Positions 15,693 to 23,854 of a stretch of 64,000 nt of DNA are shown here, one piece after another (positions within the stretch are counted from its first letter, which is position 1; every line of letters starts with the position of its first letter). Position numbers and translations under genes: made by a program. The stretch spans positions 146,136 to 210,135 of the forward strand of contig JAOUOP010000003.1 of the NCBI GenBank assembly GCA_029880325.1, in the 5' to 3' direction. Under the pieces are notes generated by a model. That model did no database searches. It saw nothing but the letters and a program-made list of their open reading frames with translations, and was not told where the DNA came from. This DNA comes from Myxococcales bacterium. GTDB taxonomy: Bacteria; Myxococcota_A; Polyangia; Polyangiales; JAFGIB01.

Positions 15693-17474
15693 GTGGGCCT
15701 CGAGTCCCGGAAAGCCGCCCGCGCCGCTTTTTGCTACCATCCGCCGGCGGCACGACGGGCCACGGGGTCGCCGCCGAAGCAGCCCTTGCATAGCAGCGAC
15801 GACAGATTGCGCATCTGGCTTCTGCCCCTGTCGATCCTGACGGGGGCCTGCCTGACCGTCTTCGTGCTGACCTACTGGGCCGACGCCTCGAGCCATCCCG
15901 ACCCAGGCCGCGTGCTCGATCTGATCATCCGGCCCAATCCGGAGGCCGCCGCCAATACCCTGGCCAACGCCGGCGAGATCGTGGCGGCGGTGCTGGCGAT
16001 CGCGTTGACGGTGGTGGCGATCATCGTGGAGCTGGCCTCCAACCGCTACACCCATCGCGTGACCGAGCTGTTCGTGGGCGAGCCGGTCAACTTCGCGGTC
16101 ATGGGCCTGTTCGTGGTCACCGCCCTGCAGGGCATGTGGGTGACGCTGACCTTCGATCCCAGCGCGTCGGGCGGCGGCTTCGTGCCCTACGTGGGCATCG
16201 GCGTCAGCATGGCGCTTTTGACCACCTGCCTGCTGATCCTGCTGCCCTACTTCAGTTACGTCTTCAGCTATTTGAATCCGATCCGCATCGTCCAGCGCAT
16301 CTACCGTCACACCCTGGCCGGCATCGAGCGCGGCGCCCACGAGCGCTCGGGTCGTCGGGGCACGACGGTGGAGCAGCGCCAGGCCGAAGCCGTGCGCGGC
16401 GTCGAGCAACTGGCCGACGTGGCCGCCAACGCCATGCACAACCGGGATAAGGGCGTCAGCATGGCCGCCGTCGACGCCCTGGGCGATCTCCTGCGCGACT
16501 ACCAGGAGGTGCGCGAGCGACTACCCGACGCCTGGTTCGTGGTCGGCGGTGAGCTGGCTCACAACCCCGACTTCGTCTCCATGGACGCCGAGGTGCTCGC
16601 CGACGTCAGCGCCGACCGCGTCTGGTTCGAGATGAAGGTGCTGCGCCAGTACCAGATGGTCTATGCCGAGGCCCTCAATCGCATGCGCGACGTGGCCTGC
16701 CTGGTGGCCATCGACACCCGCCGCCTGGGCGAGGCGGCCGCTGCCCGCGAGCAACAGGAGCTGCTCGGGCTGACCATGAAGTTCTTCAACACCTACGTGC
16801 GCTTCGCCATCAACGCCAAGGACGTGCGCACCGCCTACAACATCTTCCACCAGTACCGCATGCTCGCAAGCCACCTGCTGGAGCGGGGCGACAGCGCCCA
16901 CGCCGTCGAGATCGCCAGCTACTTCAAGTACTACGGTTTGCTGGCCTACCAGGCCCACTTGCCCTTCGTGCTCGAGACCGTGGCCTACGATCTATGCACG
17001 CTCACCGAGCTGGCCCACGAACGCCAGCTGCCGGCCACCGATCGCTTCCTGCGCATCCTGTTGAGGGTCGACCGCGAGAGCGAAGGCGCCGTCCAGGAGG
17101 CCAGCCTGCGCGGCGTGCGCAAGGCCCAGGTCAAGGCAGCCACCGGTCTGCTTTTGCGCGGCGATGAAGCGCGCGCCCGCCGTGTCTTCGCCGACATGGC
17201 CGACGAGGATCCGGGGCGCCTGGCGTCGATCCGTGACGAGCTATCGAGCATCTCCTCGCCCGAGTACTGGGAAATCATCGACCGCGGCCAAAACCTCGAC
17301 TACCTCTCGGGGGAGCGCAAGGAGATGCTTGACCGCTTCTTCAGCTGGTTTCCAAACCTGCCCACCCGGCGCAGCTCGCAGCTCGGCTGGTTGCCCACCA
17401 GCGCTGCCGAGCCGGGCCCCGACAGCCTGGTGGCCATCCCAGCGATCTCCGCCGACGAGTCCTCCGAGCCGTGA
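15693..17474 (+). CDS. DUF2254 membrane protein
   Basis: The protein has up to 593 residues. Four hydrophobic segments lie in the first 210 residues (IWLLPLSILTGACL, then VVAAVLAIALTVVAIIVELAS, and a pair in FAVMGLFVVTAL and LLTTCLLILLPYFSYV). A long cytoplasmic helical domain of about 370 residues follows. This matches predicted membrane proteins of the DUF2254 type, function unknown. The start is uncertain: GTG 15693 gives the longest form, while TTG 15786 lies just before the first family-like residues. It overlaps the next gene by four bases (GTGA) and heads a three-gene operon. Confidence 0.75.
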   Translation: MGLESRKAARAAFCYHPPAARRATGSPPKQPLHSSDDRLRIWLLPLSILTGACLTVFVLTYWADASSHPDPGRVLDLIIRPNPEAAANTLANAGEIVAAVLAIALTVVAIIVELASNRYTHRVTELFVGEPVNFAVMGLFVVTALQGMWVTLTFDPSASGGGFVPYVGIGVSMALLTTCLLILLPYFSYVFSYLNPIRIVQRIYRHTLAGIERGAHERSGRRGTTVEQRQAEAVRGVEQLADVAANAMHNRDKGVSMAAVDALGDLLRDYQEVRERLPDAWFVVGGELAHNPDFVSMDAEVLADVSADRVWFEMKVLRQYQMVYAEALNRMRDVACLVAIDTRRLGEAAAAREQQELLGLTMKFFNTYVRFAINAKDVRTAYNIFHQYRMLASHLLERGDSAHAVEIASYFKYYGLLAYQAHLPFVLETVAYDLCTLTELAHERQLPATDRFLRILLRVDRESEGAVQEASLRGVRKAQVKAATGLLLRGDEARARRVFADMADEDPGRLASIRDELSSISSPEYWEIIDRGQNLDYLSGERKEMLDRFFSWFPNLPTRRSSQLGWLPTSAAEPGPDSLVAIPAISADESSEP

Positions 17475-18379
17475 TGCTTTTTGGTCATTCCAGTCCGCGA
17501 CGAACCGCGCAGCGCGTGGGCGCCTTCGTCGCAACCCTGGCCTGGGCCTGTCTGGGGCTTGGGCTGGACGTGGGCGTGGCCGCGGCCGATAGCAGCGACC
17601 TCGATGTGGAGGCTGGACAGGGGCAGCTCGGCGGGCAGCTGGGCCTGTACGCCGCTGACAACGGCGCCGATGCCACCCGCGTCTCGACCCTGAGCCTGCA
17701 CGGCCACTATGGGCTGGATCCGGACTGGTCATTGGGGCTCGAGAGCGGCGCCGTCTGGCTGACCACCCGCTCCGACGGAGGCGACAGCCAGGGCGTCTTC
17801 AGGCTGGCCAATCAGCGGGGCTGGCTCTTTCGCAGCTTCGAGCTGACCGGCCGGGGCGCGCGTCTACGGCTGGGTCTGGGCGGCACCAATCCCGTGGCCA
17901 TCGCCGAGCGCGGCACCGGCGCGCGCCTGCAGCGGGCGGCCTACGATCGCGCCGCGGCCATGGGCGGGCTCAGACGGCTGTCGCTGTGGGCGCCCAACCG
18001 CGCCTCGGTACTGCTGGCGATCCAGCTGCGCGAGCTGCGCAAGGGCAAGCTGCGCGCCGACCTGGGCATCATCCCGGAGCTGAGTTGGGTCGTCCACGGT
18101 CGCATCGCTGGCGACCCCTGGGTGCACGTGCTGGCCCCCTTCGTCGCGCGCCTGAGCCTGGAGCGCTGGGCGCTGCGCCCGGGCTTCAGGGTGGCCCTCG
18201 CCTGGATGCCCACGGCCGACCTGGGCACCAGCCAGCTTTCATTCGAGCCCGAACTCGCATTGCAGCTGCAGCGCCTGCGCTTCGAGCTACGCTTCCTGTT
18301 GAACCTCGGCGAGCCCCTGGCCGGCGAGCGCGGTGAAGGCGTTTGGGGGCTGCGGCTGGGCGTTGGAGCGAGCCTATGA
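17471..18379 (+). CDS. Exported hypothetical protein, probable outer-membrane beta protein
   Basis: This 302-residue protein has a signal peptide (RVGAFVATLAWACLGLGLDVGVAAA). The rest is built of alternating beta stretches with aromatic and glycine turns and ends in a beta strand (GVWGLRLGVGASL), suggesting an outer-membrane barrel. No family was recognised. It starts with GTG inside the stop of the DUF2254 gene and ends in an ATGA overlap with the lipoprotein protease gene, so the three proteins are probably made together. Confidence 0.75.
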   Translation: MMLFGHSSPRRTAQRVGAFVATLAWACLGLGLDVGVAAADSSDLDVEAGQGQLGGQLGLYAADNGADATRVSTLSLHGHYGLDPDWSLGLESGAVWLTTRSDGGDSQGVFRLANQRGWLFRSFELTGRGARLRLGLGGTNPVAIAERGTGARLQRAAYDRAAAMGGLRRLSLWAPNRASVLLAIQLRELRKGKLRADLGIIPELSWVVHGRIAGDPWVHVLAPFVARLSLERWALRPGFRVALAWMPTADLGTSQLSFEPELALQLQRLRFELRFLLNLGEPLAGERGEGVWGLRLGVGASL

Positions 18380-19626
18380 GCCCAATGCGAGCGAGCGCCA
18401 TCGGAACATTGAGCGGGCTCCCCCTGCTGGCGCTCGTGCTGCTGGGCTGCACCGAGAGGCCGCCGCTCCGCGCCTGTGACATCGCCCTCGACAGTTGCCA
18501 GCAGGACGTTTTCTACGCGCTCGCAAGCTGGCGTGGTGACGGCTACGACGCCTTCGGCGGCGTCCCTCCCATTCGCAACGTGAAAGTCGACGACTACCGC
18601 AAGCAGCTAGAGGAGGCGGCGGCCCATCGTGCGGCCACGCAAGCGCCGGAGCAAGGCGCCCGCGAGCGTGCCCGCGACCGCGGCCTGACGTTGCTCGGCC
18701 TGCTCGAGCCCACCACCAGTAGCACCAGCGCCACCATCGAGGAGCGCGTGGATAACGTGGTCGCCTACTACGGTGGTGGTGAAGTGGTCGTCATCGACCG
18801 CGGCGGCAAGGGCGACGCGGTGGGCGGCACCCTCACGCTCGTGCACGAACTCAGCCACGCTTTCCAGGATCGCGACGGGCTGCTCATCGGTGGCGCCACC
18901 ACCGACCTTTCCTTCGCACGGCGCGCGGCCACCGAGGGCGAGGCCGAACTCCACGAACAGTTGGCGGTGGCCGAACTCGTGGGGGTTGCGATCGACGAGA
19001 TCGACTACCCGGGCTACTACAGCAACTGGCTCGGCCGGATCCGCGACCGGGTGCAAACCAAGGGGGCGCCCTTCGGGATCGTCTCGAGTAGCCTGATCTA
19101 TCCACTGGGAGCGACGTTCATGATCGATGTCTGGCGCGCGGGGGGCAGCACCGGCGTGCGCCAGCTCTTCGACCGGCGGCCTGTGACCTCCCTGGAGTTG
19201 ATGCGCGGGCAGCTGCGCAAGACGCCCTTCGAAGAACCGATCCGATGCTCGGTCGAGGCGCCTGAACCGGGCGACGGGCGCGCCTTCGACCGCTTCGTGC
19301 ACGACCGCTTCGGCGCAGCCCAGGTCTACGCCTATCTATCGCGCAGGCTCGGCGACGATGGGCTGGCCTGGCAGTGGGCGCTCTCCTGGGTCGATGACCA
19401 CTATTGGCTGTACGGAGAAGTCGAGCGGGGCGAAGAGGTGGCCCTGGTCTGGCGCATCATGTTCGAGGACGAGGTGGCCGCCGAGAAAGTCTACGCCGCC
19501 CATCCAAAGGAGCCCCCCGAGGGTGCCGAGCAGGATGTCGAGCTCCACGGCAGCGAGCTATTGCTGCGCATCAGCGACGTTCAGGGCCTGCTCGAAGCCT
19601 GGGATGGCGGTCGTGACTGTGAGTGA
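18376..19626 (+). CDS. Lipoprotein with zinc-metalloprotease HExxH motif
   Basis: The protein has 416 residues. Its signal peptide ends in the lipobox LLGC (Cys25). A zincin-type HELSH motif (His157 to His161, in TLVHELSHAFQDRDG) is followed about 25 residues later by ATEGEAELHE, where a glutamate could be the third zinc ligand. This layout is seen in putative gluzincin-like lipoproteins of myxobacteria. Substrate and activity are unknown. ATG 18376 overlaps the previous stop, a strong sign of coupling. It probably acts in the periplasm or at the outer-membrane face. Confidence 0.78.
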   Translation: MSPMRASAIGTLSGLPLLALVLLGCTERPPLRACDIALDSCQQDVFYALASWRGDGYDAFGGVPPIRNVKVDDYRKQLEEAAAHRAATQAPEQGARERARDRGLTLLGLLEPTTSSTSATIEERVDNVVAYYGGGEVVVIDRGGKGDAVGGTLTLVHELSHAFQDRDGLLIGGATTDLSFARRAATEGEAELHEQLAVAELVGVAIDEIDYPGYYSNWLGRIRDRVQTKGAPFGIVSSSLIYPLGATFMIDVWRAGGSTGVRQLFDRRPVTSLELMRGQLRKTPFEEPIRCSVEAPEPGDGRAFDRFVHDRFGAAQVYAYLSRRLGDDGLAWQWALSWVDDHYWLYGEVERGEEVALVWRIMFEDEVAAEKVYAAHPKEPPEGAEQDVELHGSELLLRISDVQGLLEAWDGGRDCE

Positions 19627-19652
19627 ATCGACGGCAGCCCGCAGCAGGCCCG

Positions 19653-20576
19653 TCACCCCTCCTCGAAGCGCAGTTTCCCGGCCCCGGCGTCCACGCTCAC
19701 TTCGGCGCCGAGCGGCAGCGAGAGGTTCGGGCTGCCATGGCCCGCCGGCACCCCCGACAGCACGGGCACGCCCAGGGTGCCCAGCCGTTCGGCGAGCACC
19801 GCCTCGACGCTCACGCCGTCGACGCCGGCTGCCGCTTGCGTGAAGTGTCCCAGCAGCAGTGCCCGCACGCCCTCGAGACTTCCCGACTGCAGCAAGCTCG
19901 TCAGCATGCGATCGACCCGATAGGGGCGCTCGCCCACGTCCTCGAGCAGCAGCACCGCTCCCTCGAGCGACGGCATCTGGGGCGTGCCCAAAAGCGCGCA
20001 CAACACCGCCAGGTTGCCGCCCAAAAGCCGCCCCCGGGCGCGCCCGGGCACCACGCAGGACAGTCCCGTCCATGCTGAAAGCGGTTGGCCCTCGAGGGCG
20101 GCGATGAAAGCCTGCCGCTCCTCGGGGCTGGCGCTGCCCAGAGCCACCGCCATCGGCGCGTGCAGCGACCCGACGCCGGCCCGGGCCCACAGGGCATGCA
20201 GGGCGGTGATGTCGCTGAAGCCCACGATCGGCTTGGCCGCCGCGCGCACCCGCTCGGGTGTGATCGCGGGCAAAATGCGCGTAGCCCCGTAGCCGCCGCG
20301 GGCGGCCAGGATCGCGTCCACGCCCGGGTCGTCGAGGGCTTCTCGCAGCTCCCGGATGCGGCGCCCGTCGTCGCCGGCGAAATAGCCCTGCCGCTGGAGA
20401 ATGTCGGGGGCGTGCACCACCCGATAGCGCTGGCGCAGCCAGCTGAGGCCGGCCTCCAGGCCCTCGGGCTCGAAGCTGCTCGAGGGCGCCACCACCGCAA
20501 GCGTGGCCCCCACCCCGAGCGGCTTTGGCCGGCCCGCAGTCACCCGACCGGGCGGCCTGGGCCGGCCGGGGGTCAC
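19653..20576 (-). CDS. ldcA: LD-carboxypeptidase, MccF/LdcA family (peptidase S66)
   Basis: This 307-residue cytoplasmic protein begins near LGVGATLAVVAPSSS. It has the family hallmarks AARGGYGATRILP and the nucleophile-serine segment GFSDITALH, followed by GGNLAVLCALLGTP, the glutamate region LLLEDVGE, and the histidine region LLLGHFTQ. Enzymes of this family trim the terminal D-alanine of murein tetrapeptides or hydrolyse microcin-C-like compounds. GTG 20576 overlaps the stop of the aminomutase gene (GTGA), so the two are coupled. The frame is open far upstream to 23831, but that stretch is antisense to pckA. Confidence 0.88.
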   Translation of the reverse strand: MTPGRPRPPGRVTAGRPKPLGVGATLAVVAPSSSFEPEGLEAGLSWLRQRYRVVHAPDILQRQGYFAGDDGRRIRELREALDDPGVDAILAARGGYGATRILPAITPERVRAAAKPIVGFSDITALHALWARAGVGSLHAPMAVALGSASPEERQAFIAALEGQPLSAWTGLSCVVPGRARGRLLGGNLAVLCALLGTPQMPSLEGAVLLLEDVGERPYRVDRMLTSLLQSGSLEGVRALLLGHFTQAAAGVDGVSVEAVLAERLGTLGVPVLSGVPAGHGSPNLSLPLGAEVSVDAGAGKLRFEEG

Positions 20577-21703
20577 CGGATCTCCGGCGGCGGATCCAGG
20601 TAGTCCACCAACTCGCCGCGATGGGTGCGCAGGGTGGTCGTCAGCCCCTCCCGGGCCACGATGTAGTCGCGGCCCACCGGCACCTTGCCGCGCCCGCCGG
20701 GAGTGTCGACGATCAGCTTGGGCAGGGCGATGCCGCTGACCCGCCCCTGCAGTGCCGCCATCAGCTCGATGCCCTGGCCCAGGGGCGTGCGCAGGTGGCC
20801 GGTGCCGCGCACGGGGTCGGCCTGCAGCAGGTAATAGGGGCGCACGCGGGTCCGGACCAGCCCGCGAAAAAGCGCCTCCAGGGTCGCGGCGTCGTCGTTG
20901 ACACCGCGCAGGAGCACGCACTGGTTCATCACCGGAATGCCGTGATCGGCCAGGCGCGCGCAGGCGGCGCGGGACTCGGGCGTCAGCTCGCGCGGGTGGT
21001 TGAAGTGCGTCATCAGCCAGGGGGCCGGATGGCTGCGCAGGGCCCGGCAAAGCTCGGGGGTGATGCGCTGGGGCAGGGTGACGGGGGTGCGGCTGGCGAT
21101 GCGCACGTAGAGCACGCTGTCGATGGCCGCGAGCGCCGACAGGAGCTCGGCCAGGCGCCCATCGCTGAGCACCAGCGGGTCGCCGCCGGAGATGATCACG
21201 TCGGCGATTTCGGGGTGCGACTTGATGTGGTCCAGGGCCGGCTGCAGCTGGCCCAGGGGCGTGGAGCCGCCTCCGGAGCCCACCATGCGCGAGCGGGTGC
21301 AGTAGCGACAGTAGACGGCGCAGCGATCGGTGGCCAACAGCAGCACGCGATCGGGGTAGCGCTGGACCAGGTGCGGGGCGACCAGATGCTGTTCCTCGCC
21401 CAGGGGATCGCGCATGTCGCCGGCCACCGTTTGGCCCTCGGCGGCCCGGGGCACGGCCTGCAGGCGGATGGGGCAGCGCGGGTCCGCGGGGTCGGCCAGG
21501 CCCAGGTAATAGGGCGTGATGGCCAGGGGCAGCCCCTGCTGCTGGGCGCGCAGGGCGCCGGCCCGCTCCTCGGGGCTCAGGCGCAGCTTCGCGGCCAGCG
21601 CATCCACATCCCGGATCGCGTGCCGTAGCTGCCACTTCCAGTCCCCCGAAAGGGGCGTGAGCGGGGCGGTGGCGGACGAAACATCGAGCGGTGGCGCGGC
21701 CAT
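20573..21703 (-). CDS. Lysine 2,3-aminomutase family radical SAM enzyme (KamA/EpmB)
   Basis: This 376-residue protein carries the radical-SAM cluster motif CAVYCRYC (in LLLATDRCAVYCRYCTRSR), the GGDPLVLSD motif, the PVMNQCVLLRGVND segment, and the PLP-lysine motif DTPGGRGKVP near the C-terminus. The family converts L-lysine to beta-lysine; shorter members (EpmB) work on the lysine that modifies elongation factor P. At 376 residues it lies between the two classes. No efp or epmA gene lies nearby. ATG 21703 fits the family start. It is coupled to ldcA. Confidence 0.87.
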   Translation of the reverse strand: MAAPPLDVSSATAPLTPLSGDWKWQLRHAIRDVDALAAKLRLSPEERAGALRAQQQGLPLAITPYYLGLADPADPRCPIRLQAVPRAAEGQTVAGDMRDPLGEEQHLVAPHLVQRYPDRVLLLATDRCAVYCRYCTRSRMVGSGGGSTPLGQLQPALDHIKSHPEIADVIISGGDPLVLSDGRLAELLSALAAIDSVLYVRIASRTPVTLPQRITPELCRALRSHPAPWLMTHFNHPRELTPESRAACARLADHGIPVMNQCVLLRGVNDDAATLEALFRGLVRTRVRPYYLLQADPVRGTGHLRTPLGQGIELMAALQGRVSGIALPKLIVDTPGGRGKVPVGRDYIVAREGLTTTLRTHRGELVDYLDPPPEIR

Positions 21704-21872
21704 GGGGGCGCAGAATAGGGGGCGCTGTGCGGCCCTGTCCAACTGCGCGGCGGGTGCGGCGGGGTAGGGGGATCGCACAATCGCGCCCACCGGAGCCAAC
21801 GATCGCCCCGAATTCAGGTGGCCAAGCGCCTGGCTTTGGAGTATCCCCACCGCCGACTGGAGGTATCCGACC

Positions 21873-23651
21873 ATGGCGGCCGATTCTCTGGACCCGCGTC
21901 CCTACGAGGTCCGTTACATCGAAAACCCGTCTCAGGCCGAGCTTCGCAAGCTCGCCCTCGAGCACACACCGGCGGTGCAACAAACCGCGGTCGGCAGCAT
22001 CAACAAGATCTCGCGCAACAAGGCCCGCATGGCCAAGTACACCTACGTGCTTGCCGATGCCGAGCAGGCCGACCGTTGGAGCGCGCAGGTCATTGATGAG
22101 GCCCGCGGCCGCGACCTGATCGCCCGTCAGGCCGAGTACATCGCCAAGGCAGGCACGCTGATCGCCATCGACGGCTATCTCGGCGTCGGCCCCAAGGCGC
22201 TCGGCTCCACCTGGCTGTACACGCCGGAGGGCGCGAACATCGCAGGCATGCAGCAGATTCTGACCTTCGGCCGCGCCGAGGTCGAGTCGGCGGAGCGCCA
22301 GCAGGAGCCCTTTAAGCCCAACTTCCGCCTGATCTACACCCCCGACTTCCGCGTCGAGGAGATGCCCGGGCGCCAGGCGATCCTGGTCGACATGGCCAAC
22401 TGGACGACCTACGTGATGGGTGCGGACTACTTCGGCGAGTCCAAGAAGGGCGTGCTGCGCATGCTCAACGAGTTCGTCTATCAAAAGGGCGGACTGGTCC
22501 TGCATGCGGGCGCCAAGGCCGTTACGCGCAGGGACGGTGAGCGCGTGACCATGACCGTGATGGGGCTGTCGGGCACCGGCAAGACCACCACCACCTTTTC
22601 CAAGCAGGGCGAGCTGGCCGAGCCGATCCAGGACGACATGGTCTGCCTGTGGCCTGGCGGCGAGATTTCGATCACGGAAAACGGCTGCTTCGCCAAGACC
22701 GAGCGCCTGTCGGCCGAGGCCGAGCCGGTGATCCACGCCGGCACCATCAGCAGTGACGCCTGGGTGGAAAACGCCTACCTGAGCGAGGACGGAACCTTCG
22801 ACTTCTTCAAGCTCGAGGTCACGCCCGAAGAGGTCAAGCGCTACCGCGAGATCCTGATCCTCACGGGTGCATCGGCTGAAAACGTCGACAAGTACATCTC
22901 GGGTGAGGTCAAGTACGCCGACGTGGTCGACAACGACATCCCGCAGGACGGCTGGGATTTCGTGATCTGGAGCCAAAACGGCCGCTCGATCATCCCCATG
23001 AGCGCGATCCCGGGCGCCGCCGACCTGCACAACATCCCGCCCGTGCGCTCCATGGGCATCCTCAATCGCGACGAGGGCGACGACGCCGCCACCCCCGGCA
23101 TCGTGCGCTTCACCTCGCCCGAGCAGGCCGCCGGCTACTTCATGCTCGGCGAGACCTCCAAGACGAGCGCCGCCGGCAAGGACCGCGGCAAGACGCGCTC
23201 GCCCTTCACCCAGCCCTTCTTCCCTGGCCGCCACGGCCTGCAGGCCAAGCGCTTCAGCGAGCTGGCGGCGACCATGGACGCGGTGACCATGTGGATGATG
23301 AACACCGGCTACATCGGCGGTGACGCCGCGGGCGTGGGTGGCGGCACGGCTTTGAAGGTGAAGATCGCCCACTCCAGCGCCATGCTCGAGGGCCTGCTCG
23401 GCCAGGGGCTGAAGTGGACCACCGATCCGGACTTCGGCTATGAGGTGGTCGATCTGGAAGCGCCGGAAAACGCCGCCCTGGTGGCTGCCGTTCCGGCCGA
23501 GATCCTGCAGCCGCGGGCCTTTTACGAAAAGGCCGGCCGCCTCGACGAGTACAAGGTCTGGGTCGAGCGCATGAACCGCGAGCGCCGCGAGTTCTTGAGC
23601 AGCTACGAGGTCGACCCCGCGATCATCGACGCGGTGGCTCCTGCCAGCTGA
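21873..23651 (+). CDS. pckA: Phosphoenolpyruvate carboxykinase (ATP)
   Basis: The protein has 592 residues, somewhat longer than the usual 540. It catalyses oxaloacetate plus ATP to phosphoenolpyruvate, the first committed step of gluconeogenesis. The P-loop GLSGTGKTTTTF (about 230-241) is of the ATP-type, and substrate and metal segments are seen in VLHAGAKAVTRR and IQDDMVCLW. The active-site region RFTSPEQAAGYFMLGETS is followed by a TRSPFTQPFFPGRH stretch. ATG 21873 has GGAGG upstream. A terminator follows at 23677-23720, so it appears monocistronic. Confidence 0.93.
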   Translation: MAADSLDPRPYEVRYIENPSQAELRKLALEHTPAVQQTAVGSINKISRNKARMAKYTYVLADAEQADRWSAQVIDEARGRDLIARQAEYIAKAGTLIAIDGYLGVGPKALGSTWLYTPEGANIAGMQQILTFGRAEVESAERQQEPFKPNFRLIYTPDFRVEEMPGRQAILVDMANWTTYVMGADYFGESKKGVLRMLNEFVYQKGGLVLHAGAKAVTRRDGERVTMTVMGLSGTGKTTTTFSKQGELAEPIQDDMVCLWPGGEISITENGCFAKTERLSAEAEPVIHAGTISSDAWVENAYLSEDGTFDFFKLEVTPEEVKRYREILILTGASAENVDKYISGEVKYADVVDNDIPQDGWDFVIWSQNGRSIIPMSAIPGAADLHNIPPVRSMGILNRDEGDDAATPGIVRFTSPEQAAGYFMLGETSKTSAAGKDRGKTRSPFTQPFFPGRHGLQAKRFSELAATMDAVTMWMMNTGYIGGDAAGVGGGTALKVKIAHSSAMLEGLLGQGLKWTTDPDFGYEVVDLEAPENAALVAAVPAEILQPRAFYEKAGRLDEYKVWVERMNRERREFLSSYEVDPAIIDAVAPAS

Positions 23652-23676
23652 GCCGGCAGGGCGCGCAGCCGAAACG

Positions 23677-23720
23677 GAAAGCCGCGGGCGTCGATGGACG
23701 TCGGCGGCTTTCGTCTTTTC
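23677..23720 (+). terminator. Intrinsic terminator downstream of pckA
   Basis: GAAAGCCGC (23677-23685) pairs with GCGGCTTTC (23704-23712), with an extra complementary GCGTC/GACGT part in the loop, followed by TCTTTTC. It starts 25 bases after the pckA stop. Confidence 0.7.
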
Positions 23721-23854
23721 GGGGGCTGTGGGACAGGCCTGCTGGAAAAAAAGCGCCCGGGTTGCAAAACTTGCGGGCGCGCCGTGCGTCAGACCCTCTG
23801 CGCGCGGCCTGTCGCCGTGGCGGGCCTGCAATCGAGACGGATTGGGGAGGTCAG

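Noticed and set aside
20577..23831. Very long open minus-strand frame antisense to pckA and the aminomutase promoter region
   Set aside because: It is a high-GC shadow frame. Only its last 307 codons (ldcA) have family motifs; the rest is arginine/glycine-rich nonsense opposite pckA.
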